Assembly: GCA_036023115.1 (NCBI GenBank)
Contig: JAYKKT010000079.1
Coordinates: forward strand, 16,579,501 to 16,643,500
Direction: 5' to 3'
DNA from: Brasenia schreberi
Lineage: Eukaryota > Streptophyta > Magnoliopsida > Nymphaeales > Cabombaceae
Length of the DNA: 64,000 nt
This document shows, in pieces, positions 1 to 12,904 of the stretch (position 1 is the first letter of the stretch; each line of letters begins with the position of its first letter). Position numbers and translations under genes: made by a program. Below the pieces are notes generated by a model. The model made no database searches. It was not told the DNA's origin and saw only the letters and a program-made list of their open reading frames with translations.

Positions 1-1343
1 AATAACTGAAACCTTTTCTGCCTCCACATTTGGAATAGCAGTCGTACCATCACTAGGAGGAACCAATGAACCATCCTCTTTTTTGCAATCTTGGATAGAT
101 GTCACAAAGCCCATTGCATCGGATTCTTTCTCAGCAAATGCCTCTTCAGAATCAAGAAATATCTCTTGTTCAGGGGACTTTTCAGGTTCTGCAATTTCTT
201 TTTTATCCTCCAGGCTTCCATGTGCCAGAATGACAGCTTCCTGACAACGCATGGTGTCCACTTCCATGTCTGACTGGCTTGTGGAGGCAACATTTTGCAA
301 AAAGCCATTAACAATGTTATCTGAAGACTTCAAATGACTGATACAACATGTATTTTCGTCTTTATCCTTTGCCAGTTCAACTGGAGGTGATTTTTCATCA
401 CTCAAATCTTGGCTAGATGCTAAAGTTGCATTTCCATTAGGAATGCAGGTTTGACCAATGTCGGCAGATGATGCACGAGTAACATGACGACTTGGTCTTG
501 ACCTGTTTCTCCGAGCATAATGCTGCCTTTTTACACCAGGACGACAAACTAACAAGTCTTCCACGCCTTTGGCATATCCGGAGCCTGTCTGAGAATACTG
601 TTCTTCAGCTGGGAACTTTCCCCTTTTGTTGGATCTTATCCCGCTCCTCTCACCGATCAAGACATCATTCTCCGCATCAAAAAACAAAAGGTTGTCAGCA
701 GTATGCGGTTCCCTACCAAGACAATTGCCGGGTCTTCCACTGCTCTCTGCTGAGTCTCCGTTAGGTGAGGCTACTAATGCAAAGCTACCTTTTGCTTCAC
801 TGAAAACAAGAGAGAATCATGACAACTGATATTGCAAAACACTTTCACTATCTTACAGCACGTAAACTAAAATTACCTTGTCAGACAGTTCTCAGCTGGT
901 CGGTCGGTAACTGATGTAGACTGCAAACTGATTGCAGAGGTAGGCTCAAATTTGAAGTCCAACGGATTGCCACCCTGCCACGAAAACCAAGACCAGTATT
1001 ATAATATTATTAGTCTCAAACATGCAGAAAACACACTAATAAAAAGTCTACAGGCTCTAAACCATGATAGCATCAGACATACCAAATCCTTCGGCCTTAC
1101 CTTCTCAAGAAATTCAAGTTCCCTTCTTCGTTGCTCGCGTACGTCGTATTCCTGCCTGAATCAACCAGTAAAATCAAAATAGCATGTGCCATTAGTAGTG
1201 ACATCGACAAACAAATCAGTAGCGATATTTCATTGGACGGAAAGCATGTACTACCTTAGCTCCGCTTGAGCCCTTTCAATGGCGGCTTGCCGGGGGGGGG
1301 CTATGCTATCGACGGATAATCCGTTGTCCCGGCCCCCTCCCAT
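1..1343 (-). CDS. EAF1: EAF1-type NuA4 scaffold protein, N-terminal part (gene continues beyond window start)
   Basis: Minus-strand coding exons deduced from open frame, GT-AG sites and phase: 1343-1255, 1155-1101, 974-877 and 799-<1, giving 347 codons before the window edge. The predicted protein starts MGGGRDNGLSV, then has AAIERAQAEL, RQEYDVRE, RRRELEFLEK and GGNPLDFKF (about residues 49-57), then SEAKGSFAL and a YARRNRSRPSR stretch. These are hallmarks of the conserved N-terminus of plant EAF1A/EAF1B. EAF1 is the nuclear scaffold of the NuA4 histone H4/H2A.Z acetyltransferase; its HSA and SANT domains would lie outside the window. The start is tentative: an in-frame TGA lies five codons upstream of the ATG at 1343, but many plant homologues begin about 18 residues earlier, so another small 5' exon is possible. 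All four exons keep phase and no break is seen. Confidence 0.85.
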
Positions 1344-2490
1344 GGAAATCTCAGTTCACCCCTAGCTCAGAGTCGATCACTCGGCGTCTCCACATTCCAA
1401 TCATCATATCCTACACGAGACATTTACATGCATTGTACTCCACGGCTTTATGGTAGCACCAAAATTAAAAAGAGCAACTCACTCGCTAGGATCACGGTAG
1501 CATGCAATGCCAAAACCAAGATATGGTGTAACCTAACACGCAGAAGTATCATTCAAATGCAACACAGAAACCCGAAGCCAAAAGGAAACGATGAAGCATA
1601 CGTAACAAAAGAAAACTCCACGACTGAAGTACTAGCTTTGAACTCTGCAAGATGGGCTTCTTATTCCCAGCATTGAAGTCGACAATTCCGGCGAAAATAC
1701 ATCGAAATAACCTCAATCAGAAGCAATCCGACGCTGGAGCACGTAGCACCCAGGCCGAGCTCTCGCTCACTCCAGCAACGTTGTGCACGACTTTTCAACG
1801 CACAATCTGCTGAAACTTCAATCGGGAATTAAGAATCACGAAGAAAGGCGTCTTCCCCGCACTCCATGCAGCACAATTCTCCTACCACTAACCCTAGCCC
1901 CATTACATTCTGTGCATGAGCGTACACCGACCCTCGAACTCAACCCCACGCTACTCGATCGATTGGGCTCGTTACACAAACCAAGCACTACACTCTCACC
2001 AAAGAATCGCATAAACAACCATTATTGATAGGAAAAGTCAGAGAAACCCGAAATCCCTAACCTAATTACAAGCCCTAAAATGGCCGCTCCACACGAAACC
2101 CTAGAACACGAATCTCTTACGAGAGAAACAAGAATGCTGCCCGTTAAGGTAAACACAGGAACCTCTGATGCGGAATGACAGAAATCAGCAAATAAAGACG
2201 AAGAAGAACAGCACCAGCCTCTGTCTAAACTGTTCTTCCCCTCGTCAAATACCAGAACAAAACAAGGAAAAAATCGTAGAACAGTACGCAATAGATGAGG
2301 GAAGAGGGAAAGCGAATGAAAGGAAGAATCGATCGATTTGTTTCCCCCAATGCCTATGGACATTCAAATCTTCCCTATAGCCCTAAAATCGATGCCCTAG
2401 AAGGGAGACAGACAGAAAGAAGAGGGGGAAGAAAAAGACGAGGAAGAGAGACGGAGAGATCGCGCAGGAAAGTTGGATCAGATTTGGACC
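1344..2490 (-). other. Probable 5' UTR (with possible 5' intron) of the EAF1 gene
   Basis: Between the EAF1 ATG and the upstream TATA box there is about 1.1 kb. Near 2200-2480 it is pyrimidine-rich on the minus strand, as expected for a plant leader. Open stretches here (for example 2022-2363 minus) have no recognisable domain and are best read as UTR. A 5' UTR intron is likely but its exact junctions cannot be fixed by eye. Confidence 0.5.
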
Positions 2491-2516
2491 CAGATTTTGG
2501 ACCTTAAGATGAATCT

Positions 2517-2524
2517 TATTTATA
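2517..2524 (-). promoter_or_regulatory. TATA box of the EAF1 gene
   Basis: TATAAATA on the minus strand, about 25-35 bp upstream of a pyrimidine-rich leader and 1.17 kb upstream of the EAF1 start codon. It is a perfect plant TATA consensus in the right orientation; no transcript evidence is available. Confidence 0.55.
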
Positions 2525-2702
2525 TGTAGTACCAGATCCAGATCCGGACTCTGCTAGCCGTTTTAGTGTCCCTAACCCAGATCTAGAGGACAGCAAGTGG
2601 GCTCGGTCGCTAGCATACTGGCTCGAGTGGGCTCCAGCCCATTGTCGACTGATTCGGGTTCTCAATGAGCCAAGTACGAACTATTTAGATAACACGTTCT
2701 AG

Positions 2703-2782
2703 TTCTCTGCACCCAGAGCATTAGCTCAATGGCAGGGTGCCCTAGCTGGTGGGGAGTTCGACTCTCAGAGGGTAGATGTGTG
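2703..2782 (+). mobile_element. tRNA-derived SINE, copy 1
   Basis: An A-box-like sequence (TTAGCTCAATGGCAG) is followed about 30 bp later by a B-box-like sequence (GAGTTCGACTC), as in RNA polymerase III SINE heads. An ~80-bp match runs from TTCTCTGCAC to ATGTGTG and recurs inverted at 17642-17724. The sequence does not fold into an intact tRNA. A downstream poly-A run near 2806 may be part of the tail. Confidence 0.6.
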
Positions 2783-3061
2783 TTGAGCTTCGACCTCCTC
2801 TTTGTAAAAAAAATTGATGTCTCCTATTTTAATTGGTAGAGACGCATGAGTGGAATGTTTGCTTACAAGGCCTGGGACTATAAAACTAGAACTATAATTC
2901 AAATTTTCATCATAATCAAACATGAGGTTCGGTATGCAATGAAAAATGAGTTCTTTTTTTTTACCTCAAGACTTGTTTGCTGGGGTTGGGTCCCTCGAAC
3001 TAGAATAGTATTTGAGTCTCACAATCAAACACTCTCCTAGTGTACTAACACATACCTAAAT
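2783..3061. other. Intergenic, no gene seen
   Basis: AT-rich sequence between the SINE and a LINE fragment. It contains short open frames only and I recognise nothing in them. Confidence 0.6.
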
Positions 3062-3731
3062 AACAACAACAACAACTAAGTCTTTTCTCATATTAGACGG
3101 GGTCGGTTACATGATTTTTTTGTTTCCATATGACCTTATCATGTGTCATGTTAGCAATTAACTCACAATAAGCTAGATCATTTGTTATTGTTTCTTTTTA
3201 ACACTTTTGTGATTGTTCTCTACCTCTTTTAATACTTTCAAAATCTAATTTTTTGTTTTTTCTTAAAGGTTCTTCTTTTGATTTTGTTTCTTTATGTCCA
3301 AACCATTTTAAACAATATTCTCTCATTTTATCCTCTATTGGTGTCACTCCTAATTTATTTTTAATAACCTCATTATATATAGGGTCTTTTCTTGTACAAC
3401 CACTCATCCATCTCAACATCTTCATTTCTATCACAAAACTCGCCAACACTAAGAACTACAAAACATGGCGGAACTAATTGTTGCTCTATAATATTTACCT
3501 TTTAACCTTAATGATATCTTCTTATCATAAGGAATACATGATGCTCTTCTCCATTTTAACCAACTAGTATTAATTATATACATCTCCATCAATTCTCCCA
3601 TTACTCTAAAAAATTGATCTTGGTATTTAAAACTTTCCTTTTTGAGGTTGCAATGTGTGTAAATTTTAATTTTTATGTCCTCTTAAGTAACCAAATGATC
3701 AAACTTACATTCTATATATTATGTCTTTGTT
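3062..3731 (-). mobile_element. RTE-type LINE, 3' fragment
   Basis: Starts with the (CAA)n tail and the family terminal motif (TTTTCTCATATTAGACGGGG) and runs on the minus strand through the C-terminal part of the LINE ORF. The frame 3198-3449 encodes [19 protein letters not shown] and a KWFGH motif. It ends inside the segment corresponding to 30181 in the larger copy. It is 5'-truncated and carries substitutions and stops, so it is inactive. Confidence 0.9.
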
Positions 3732-4389
3732 CGTACTTAAAGAAAAAGAAAATGAGCTCCCGTTGCTACTACCATAGAGGCTCGACTGAGATCGACCCCG
3801 TTGTCAAAGACAAACGTACTCCTCAAGTATCAAACTCATGACCTTTAACTTATGAGTCAACCCCCTACAAGTTGAGTTAACGCTCTTCGTGTGGATGGGT
3901 TCCGTTTTCATGCGACCACTTGGACAACGTTTTGGGTCCCTATTTTAAATGGAAAAGTCAATGAATTCTTTTGCCAATCAAAAGCAAGTCAATGATCTTC
4001 TTTAACTTAAGTCCCAAAACGGTTTAAATGCTAAGAAAAGGCATTGTGGAAAAAAAAAAAACCACCATAGTTTTATTTATTTGAAACATCTGTAATGTTC
4101 TAAAAAGAATATTTACAAAAAGATTGGGTTATTCTTATGTGAAGCATTTATAGTAGCCCAAATGGGGCATGGGTACACTGGCTAGGGGGGTAGCTCTCTA
4201 GCTAAAGGTTAGGAGATCCATGCCCGAGTGTGCATATTGCAGGCGGTTTGCTGAAGACTAGCTTGTCTTAAAATGAATGTGCTATTGCAGGATCTAGGGC
4301 TCGAGTTCCAGGTCTCAAGTTCAATACCTAAGGTGTCTTAAATGTGATAAGAGAGCCTGCCTCAAGCCAATTTCCTTATAAAACAAATG

Positions 4390-4700
4390 AACTAGACACG
4401 GCTTGTCTCGGCTAAACCAGCTCAGGTTTTCCTAAAACCACGAATTAGAACCGAAACAAGATCGGGCTAATTCTGGTTCCAGTTTGAGCTCTAAACTGAC
4501 TAAAAATTCATTAATATTTTTAGAATTATACAAATTTTAAAAATAGAACGAACGGTTTGGAAACCACTGGTTCTAGTTATAATTTTGGTTCCATGGAAGA
4601 TGAAACTGGAATCGAATCGTGTGGTCCTTGGTTTTAAGTTCTGACCAGTTCCAGCTCCAGTTGGTTCCTTGCCCGGCTCGGCTCCGTTTGGAAAGGCCAG
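4390..4700. repeat. GGTTC/CCAAACC-rich degenerate repeat, copy 1
   Basis: Contains repeated GGTTC, CCAG and AACCGAAAC words, including GGTTTGGAAACCACTGGTTC. A similar segment (GGTTCGAAACCACGGGTTC) lies at 43150-43410, so this is a dispersed element with at least two copies here. Its class is not determined. Confidence 0.4.
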
Positions 4701-5072
4701 ACCGCGTCTACAATCGTCTAAACTTTTTTTTTTGAGAATTAAACATAGGTTACTAATGATCATCGTCATTTTCGATGGCATTTTCATAGCTGATCTAATC
4801 AATAGCAATGAATTTATATTTTTCTATACTGGTAACTGCTATTGATTTACTGGTTAGTTCATATGAAGTATCGTATAATATAAAATATCAAATAAAGTTT
4901 TAATTAACGTTTAGTATTTAATCACTACTAGTATCGTTAATACTAAATTTAATATTATATTATTAATGTTAATATTAAATTAGTCATTACTGTTGGGTCG
5001 GGTTGGTGTCCATGTCGAAGTCACTTTTGGTTGCGTTTGGTTGAGGCTCGTCTAATGACCATGTTGGCCTAT

Positions 5073-5073
5073 G

Positions 5074-5109
<36 letters not shown>
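5073..5109. repeat. Compound (TA)n(TG)n microsatellite
   Basis: A run of TA dinucleotides passes directly into a run of TG dinucleotides. Confidence 0.9.
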
Positions 5110-5916
5110 CATGTTGGGTCTGTATTGCTCGTGCTCGAGTTAGCTTTGTGTCAGCTCATTTTCGGGTCATGTCCTGTCAGTCCTGTTTAGGTTGGATCCG
5201 TGTATAACATTCAATTAAAAAAGACAACATATGTAATCTAACTTAATATAAGTAAATATTAATAACATAATATAGCTCAACACCTCCTCCAGTACAGTTC
5301 TGATTATTGATGCAATTCTTGGTGTATTGAAAAATAGACATAGTGCTATCCAATGAACTGAAACTCGGTTGATTGTGATAAAAAATTGTTTTTTTCTAAT
5401 TTTTTATGTGAATCAAATTAATAGCTTCTTGATAGGGCATGCTTTTTTTTCTTATAAGGTTTTCGTGTGAGCTTTAATTAGCATAATTCTTGATTTCATG
5501 GAAAGAAGAGACTAAAAACTTTCTAAAGAATAAAAAATTGGCTTTTTTGGTTAGAATAAGGTGAGTTACATCCTTTCTTCAAGAATGTCATGCTTGCTCG
5601 ACAAAGACCTTGGATCCTTTGTATCTCGATAATAGTCCAAATTCGGATTTGAGTGGTTCTTATTATGTTAGAAAGTAAACACGATAAGCCTTTTGCTCGA
5701 TTTAGAATCATGAAAATATGCTTTGAAGTGATTTTTTGGAGAATTTTGAAACTTAAGACAAATTTTATGCTCAGTTGATAGTTGTGAGTTTGATTATTCG
5801 ACTAAGCGTAGAAAGACCAAAAACATAAGGGAAACAATGAAGATAAAAATAAAAGCTCATTAAATAAAAGAGAAGGGCTATAACTACACAACTAGGAAAG
5901 AAAGTAAACAAATTAG

Positions 5917-6036
<120 letters not shown>

Positions 6037-7218
6037 CGATTCTTTACTGTAGGATACTTTGACTCCTCTAACTCTTATCATAGTGATTCGTAATTACTAA
6101 TGCTTACTTTTAGAAGGAGGTTCTTTATGTATTAATAATAAGTCATTATATTAACCTTAGGTGTGACAGTTACTCATTAATTACCAGCTTTGATCGTATC
6201 CCTTTTGGATTGATTGCATGTGTTCATATTGAAAAGTAGGCAATTGCTCCTACAAATTGCTTCCTCCGTCCTTACAACTTTTTGTGTTAACATATATACA
6301 ACTTTTAAGTGCGAACTCCAATCATATCGACGAGTTCATCTTCCATTTTTCCATGACAAAGAATATGCAACGCATCTTTCCAAACAGTAAAACAGAATCC
6401 GTACAAAGTTTTTTTTTCCTTTTCACGTTAAAAATACATCCAATATTAAGAGTGGTAATTGATTTAAAAAATCCCCAAAAATAAGCATAATGAGCAATAC
6501 CTCACCCGGCTTGTGTTAGAATCTTTACAACTATAAAGTGACTGAAGTCCCATACATTGCTAAGATAAGCAGTGGCAAAAATTGTTGCCAGTAAGCAAGA
6601 TTAATATTTCATATGGCTGCAACGATAATTAAAAAAAAAATTACAAAAATACTTTATTGTTTGGTTTGGTCATTTTACATTTTCGTCGCTATGGTTTAAT
6701 ATTTTGCTAGGCTTCTTTGTGGTTTTGGCGTTATCATATTTGAGTCAAATTCTTATTGCCACTACCTATAGTACGACGTGACGCATAGAACCATGTGCTT
6801 GCACATTACTTACTACTTAATGAATATTAGTTAACTAATTTAATATTAAAGATTAAATTGAATTGCTACTATTAAATGTAACACATAATAATGAGTAAAT
6901 TGGATTTAATATTTCATATTCATTCACATTTAAAATTAATATTATTTGATATTTAAGTGTAAATAAACTAATACTGAATCATTAAATTATGGGTACTTTT
7001 TGTTAAGTTCTTCCATTTTCTATTTGTCCTTGGTTCAAAGGCAAAAACATTTTGTTTAAGGAGAGAGAGAGGAAAGCATTCTTTAACGTGCACGAACCAT
7101 AAAAGAATAAGAAATGTTGCACAAATAATTAGAGATATTCATGGAGCGGGGCTCATGGTCCATGACACACGGAAAGTTTAGACAAAGAGATACGGATTGT
7201 CTCGTCCCTCGATTGCTC

Positions 7219-7220
<2 letters not shown>

Positions 7221-7264
<44 letters not shown>
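7221..7264. repeat. (GA)n microsatellite
   Basis: About 21 GA units in a row. Reading frames across it give meaningless Arg-Glu or Ser-Leu repeats. Confidence 0.95.
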
Positions 7265-7268
<4 letters not shown>

Positions 7269-8450
7269 GGCATGGAGACTTCCCCAAGATCTGAAAATTT
7301 TAACTCGTGTGAAAAAGGAGGGGAGGCAATGGTGGGGCTTGAGATGGAGCCAAGTTTGTGGGGCGAGGTCCTGCTCTCCTCGTCCACACCCTGATCCCCT
7401 TTGAGGAATTTCATACTTCGTCTCCTATTTCCAGAACCCACCTTATTAGGGGCGAGTCTCATGAGAAGCGGAGGATCCCTACTTCAACTTTTGGTTATCA
7501 AATTACAAAGAAATAAACTTCAAAAATAATCAATAGGTGGTATAAGTAAATATTGTTGGGCTCCAATTTGTGATAGATGGTTGTTGTAACCTGACTGCTA
7601 CTTGTAGTTTCCAACATTTAGTGACAAATGCCTAACGTCATTATCATAATTCGCAGTACCGTATCAATTTTCATGTAAACTTATATTAATTGATTAAGAT
7701 GTCACATCACTGTTATGTTGTCTATCATATAGATTTATATTTAATAGTATATTTAAATAATAATTAATAGTAATTATAAATATTAATAAATATTAAATAT
7801 TCATTAATAATACTAATGATTGTATGTCAAATTTAAAAACACTAAAGTTATATGACTCAAGAGTTACATAACCTTGGGCACATGAATTCATCTTCCACAT
7901 TATCTTCGAGTGACACTATTATCATTGAGTGCATGAACTAAATTAAAAAACGTCCAAACGAGTTTTTCCTCCTTTAAAAGACAACATATAAATTATAAAA
8001 GGGGTGTACCCATGAGTTGAGGTTTAAGGGTGATATAAGAGAGACAATTATGTTGTGTGACTCTTCATCATAGCGGACAAATCCTCTTCTTATCTTACTC
8101 GTAGAGTAGGTCTCTTTAGTCGCATATATCTGCTGTTGTTTTGTCTTCCCTTTCTCTCTTCACTTTGCATTTTCTGCAAATTGATTTCCATTGTTTATCC
8201 GCTTCTGTAATGAATTTCACAATAGTAAATCAATGAACAAGAAAAGGTAATGCAACTTAATAAATCTAGTGAATTCATCAATGAGATCATCAAAGCCTTT
8301 TCTTTCTGTTACAATGAGGAGTGGCTGCCCAGAGTCAAGCTTAACGTACAAGAGAAGCACGCATACATACATTCAGCTGACAATGCTGCACTAACACAGG
8401 CGCAGGTGCTTCTTTTCACACATGAAGAGCAAGAGGTAGCTGGAGACTAG

Positions 8451-8645
8451 CCAAAAGCCAGTTGGTTGGAGAAAAATGTTGCCTTCCCTCCGTATAAAGG
8501 TCGGTTTTACTCACCGATCTCTTTCAAGAAGGCATGGAAGTCGCTTCAACATGGCTCCCGAAGAATGACTCCATCTAATTACCATCTTCAAATGGCTCCC
8601 GAAGAACAAGTAGCCAAAAGTCAGTTGGTTGGAGAGAAACATTAC
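8451..8645. repeat. Spaced direct repeat, two ~35-bp copies
   Basis: AGCCAAAAG(C/T)CAGTTGGTTGG followed by AGA(A/G)AAA occurs at about 8451 and again at about 8611. An inner 15-mer, ATGGCTCCCGAAGAA, is also duplicated (near 8550 and 8591). This looks like a small local duplication with no gene recognised. Confidence 0.6.
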
Positions 8646-8743
8646 CATATATATATGTGTGTATAGTATTTAATTTACCTAATACATATATAATTTGCAT
8701 ATTACATATACATATACATACACATCTCTGCAATTACAGTCAA

Positions 8744-8986
8744 GGAAAAGTTATTCTAGTTTGTTGAAAAAGTCAGAATAAACTAAAAAACTGTTGGACT
8801 AAATCGAGCCAACAAATAACTGAAATAAGTTTAATTTTGCTTGTTGTGTCACTAGTTACATCTTTTGACAACAACCAACATTAAACTTATTTCCAGCTAC
8901 TGATAACATTCGGAAGAAACACAATAACAACCAAAAAAACTTATTCTGGCTGATTCCAACATTGAACAATTGGAAGTAACTTTTCC
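8744..8986. mobile_element. MITE-like foldback element, 243 bp
   Basis: The left end GGAAAAGTTATTC pairs with the right end GTAACTTTTCC. Further in, CAGAATAA pairs with TTATTCTG, and GAAATAAGTTTAAT with ATTAAACTTATTTC. Nearly the whole element folds into one imperfect hairpin with its loop near 8858. There is no coding capacity. A clear target-site duplication was not found, so the superfamily is unassigned. Confidence 0.65.
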
Positions 8987-10628
8987 AATTATTTTTGTGT
9001 TATTATGATGGTTAGGGACAGTTGGAAAGTATTCAACTACAAGCTATTTTAGCTTGCCATTGAAATGTTTTGAATACAATTAGTACTAATTCCTAGGAGT
9101 GCATAATACACTAGAACCATAACAATGAAAAATTAATAAAAAACTAAAGAATACACAAAAGACCATTAATATTGTATCGATTTGTTTAAATATAGAAAGA
9201 ATACAAATACGATTTATGTAAATTACAAATTAAAAAACAACCTATTCTAATATACTATTGATTCAACATATCTTTGATGTGATTGGTCTTGAGGATCCTT
9301 GTGATTTTGAGTTTCATGAAAATTAAAAATCAAAAGTATAAATTAATAACTAAGTTACAAATAACATAGGTAAAGGACAATAAAATATGTTTTTAATACC
9401 TAAGATTGTTGTAAGGCCAAACTAAATCCTCGCATTACAAGGTGAAGCAAATACTCAATTCGATTCTCCATCCTCGTTAGCTAAAACAATCACTATTCAA
9501 GGAAAGATGCTTTAATAATAAGGTCATTAGCAAAGTCAATAACAGACAATTTTACCAAATCATCATTTATGTTCACCCGATCATGCAGTTGTAACTTTTT
9601 ATCTTTGTATGTGACACATTATCTTCAATATTATCAAGTCGACTATGAGTAGGAATATATTTTTTTTTCATGTTGCTTCATGAAAGAAGTTTTATCTGTT
9701 GTTGTAGGTGCTCCAATATTGAAACCTCTTTCACAACTCCTGTGATGTTTATCATACACTTTTCATCACTTTCTTAAAAGAGGTAATTGTAGGAGATAGA
9801 ACTTTATTCATGAGGAATATTTTCAAATTCCTTAAGCACTTGTTCTATAAACTATAAAATTTTATACTCATGTATAAAAAGAGAAATTAAAAGAATACTT
9901 ACATAAGTCTTACTGGTTTCTTTGTAAAATAAGGTCCTATTTTTTAATATTTGAGCAATCTATATAGGAAGCTACTTCATTGATGTCCATATTTAGGTGT
10001 GCTTCTTCTTATATTATATACAAATAAAAAATGTTACCATTAATTAAACATATTTTAAGTAATCCATACACGAAAATTTGACATGATTGATTAAAAATTG
10101 AAAAATATGCTATCTTTCTAAATTATAACTTTGTGTAGCTAAGGATATAACTGTCTGGTTATGCCTTTGATTTTGCTTCTCACGAGTTGTTTTTATATTC
10201 AAGTTTTATTCAACTTTTTCGTTAAATAACCATACTTGTTTAGGCATTTTCTATGAAGCATATAGAAGACCTCTTTATAGAACTATATTCTATAGGATGT
10301 CAACAAAAATGTTATCGAGCATTTTTCTGTATTTTTTTCTATATTTATAAAGAAGAAAAAAGTTATTTATCCTAAAATAGTAACTAAGGGCATGCAATAA
10401 TTTCTTGGAATTAGTTTTTGTTATAAGGTCCTATTTTTTTCATGTGAGGCAAGTAGTTTCACAATAAAGTTTCCCCTCTTCTGCATCTCCTACTAACCTC
10501 ATCCTCCATGTTCTACTATATTTTCATATTGGATTGCTCCCTTTTATAACATGATATCTTTTCTCTTATTAGCTCTCTTTCTCGTTTGTGATTCTTTTTT
10601 ATTTGTACCTTAAAAGTAAATTACATAT
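8987..10628. other. AT-rich intergenic, no gene recognised
   Basis: No convincing exon. On the minus strand near 9480-9600 a short frame reads as a hydrophilic peptide (LHDRVNINDDLVKLSV) that could be a relic of an old transposon gene, but I cannot assign a family. Confidence 0.4.
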
Positions 10629-12730
10629 TGTAAACACCCAAAAAATTTCTCAAAATAATTTGATCTTTTACAAATTTCACCTTTTTAGAAAAAATCACGG
10701 TTTTGAGTCTTTTAAGGGTTTTTCAAATAAAGACACCTTAAATGAACTCATTTCCACATCAAAATTTCGTGGCAGCCTCAAAATGATGGTAAATGACACC
10801 TCTCTCAGAAAAATCAAATTTTGAAAAAGAGCAAAAAAAATAACTGCTTTGCCCTCAAGCCTAAATTGACAGGATTCTGCTTATTTAAATGATTTCATCT
10901 AAAGAAAGGATGGTTTCAAACAATTTTTTTTAAAGAAATGAGACATTGGATGTTTGCTAAATATCAAGTTTATCAAAACCTTTTGAAATCAAATTAAATT
11001 CAAACCAGACCTCATAAATTTGTTCAGTTTAGAATAGTCTTATTTCGAGACCTGATACCCAGGGTTAAAGTGGTTCGATGCCCTACACCCATTAAAGTGG
11101 TTAAAGTGGCTCGATACCCTACACCCGTTAAGGTGGTTAAAGTGGTTCGATACCCTACACCCATTGAAGTGGTTAAAGTGGTTCGACACCCTACACTCAT
11201 GAAAAGGGTTAAATGGTCAAAGGTGGTTATAGACTGACTCGCGGGGCGAAAGTAGGTGGCCCATACAAATAAACACTGGGGATGGAACTCAGTTGTTTTC
11301 AAAAAAACATTTGAAGATTTTGACAAAACTCAATATTTTCAAATATAATTTCAAATAAAATGGTTTTAAATAATCAAAAGAAATATTTGAAACAATTAAT
11401 CTAAAATCAAGTGTAGGATTCAAGTCTGATTCAGGGATAAAGCTGTAAACCAAATCCAAGAGAGAATAAAGCATGAGATAAAGATAAATTCAAGGCCAAA
11501 CGTAGCCAATAACCCCATGAAGAAGGGCACCTAGCCGGACCAATGAAGAAAGCTGAAGGGATGAAGCCCAGAGGATAGAAACAAATCAAGATGGGAGCGA
11601 AGATTAATGCGACGGTTGAGCAAAACCCGCATCAAGCCAAGATCAAGCTCGTGTAGATGAAGATACAGATCAAGAAAGTGGATGAAATCAAGTAAAGGCA
11701 GGGGCCCATCAAAGACCAAGCCAAGTGGGTAGCCTCACTAACCTAACCTAGTTGAATTTGATCAAAGCCTAAACTTGATTCACCTAGGCTAACCATGACT
11801 CGTGGTCTAGCTCTAACCAAGTGACCTTAACTAGACCGAATTGGACTCACGTTAGCCATATCCACCCTACATTCTTTGGCTAAACCACAATTGAAATCTC
11901 CTTTACCTAGCCTTGACCGAACCCATCTCAGTTAGCCCAATTTTTTCATTAAACACAACCATCCCATGACTAGACGATGTGATCAAGCCCCAAGGTAGCT
12001 CGAGCCAAGACCTAACCGGCCCACTTGGGGCTGCATTGGCTTGTCCAGCCTTGACCAAATTGGACCACAAGGCCATGTGAAGACAAATCTTTGGGGTTGG
12101 GTCTTGGGCCATGGAGCATCCTCCCCAAAGAAGGACCTAGAAGAAGGCCCCCCTTGGCCTCTATTTAGAGGCTAAGGGGGATGATTTCCAGCATCTTTAG
12201 CATTGGTGAGCATTGGGAGGGCATCTTGGCTGGAGATTTTCATGAGGCTCATCTAGGGAAGAGTGGAGAGATAGAGAGAGTGTAGAAAGGTAGGCAAGGC
12301 CTGCAAGAGTAGAGAGTAAGAGTGAGAAAAGAAAGGGGAAGGTGAGGGCCGTGAGCTTTATTGGGAAGTCGATTCTTGGAGATAATTACGTAAGTATTAC
12401 TCATCCATTGTTCCTCTCTATTCTCTTCTTTACATTCAATTCAAAAAGGGTTGTATTAATGAAGTTTTGTTTTGCCCCATGATGTAATAAGAAGTAGATT
12501 TGCTACAAATTTTCGATTCTTGCTTATGCACTCTAATTGTTTGTGTTCTTGATTCTACCTCTATAATAGATCAATCAAATTTCTAGCAATGTATCATGTT
12601 TCCATTGAACTAGCCCGACCCGTATTGACATCTCTAGCTTCAAGCGCCTTATAAGCTTCGACCTAGTAGCTTGCAAACAAAGTAAAGGTGTTTTCAAAGG
12701 GATATACTTCTCTAGCACATGCATATGAAA
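10629..12730. mobile_element. Putative LTR-retrotransposon remnant or solo LTR
   Basis: The block opens with TGTAAACACCC, is much richer in GC than its surroundings at 11500-12400, has no long frame, and holds a TATTTAGAGG box near 12162 followed by an A/G-rich leader-like stretch. That arrangement resembles a long LTR with U3, TATA and R/U5. The end boundary and a target-site duplication could not be fixed, so this is an inference from composition and the terminal TG. Confidence 0.35.
11058..11215. repeat. Tandem repeat, about 45-bp unit, four copies
   Basis: The words GTTCGATACCCTACACCC and AGTGGTTAAAGTGG recur four times with small differences (GGTTCGATGCC, GCTCGATACC, GTTCGATACC, GTTCGACACC). 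The array lies within the LTR-like block. Confidence 0.8.
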
Positions 12731-12904
12731 ATAAGAAAGAATAATTTTTATACAAAAGATTGTAATAGATCTTATAAATTATAACAATAAATACATTTTT
12801 ATAAACAATGTCACATATTTGAATGCATGCAATTACTTGCCCTATTATTTATAGTCTTTTTTATTGTTGATGAAATTTTGGAGGCATGTTTTCTCTACAA
12901 GACA

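Noticed and set aside
1836..2380. Overlapping frames in the EAF1 upstream region
   Set aside because: Located between TATA box and start codon of EAF1, with no recognisable domain; best explained as leader or 5' intron.
2703..2782. tRNA gene
   Set aside because: A- and B-box-like words are present, but the acceptor and anticodon stems do not form; a second inverted copy supports a SINE.
7141..7462. Open frames on both strands around 7.2 kb
   Set aside because: They exist because the (GA)n tract has no stops; the flanks show no domain.
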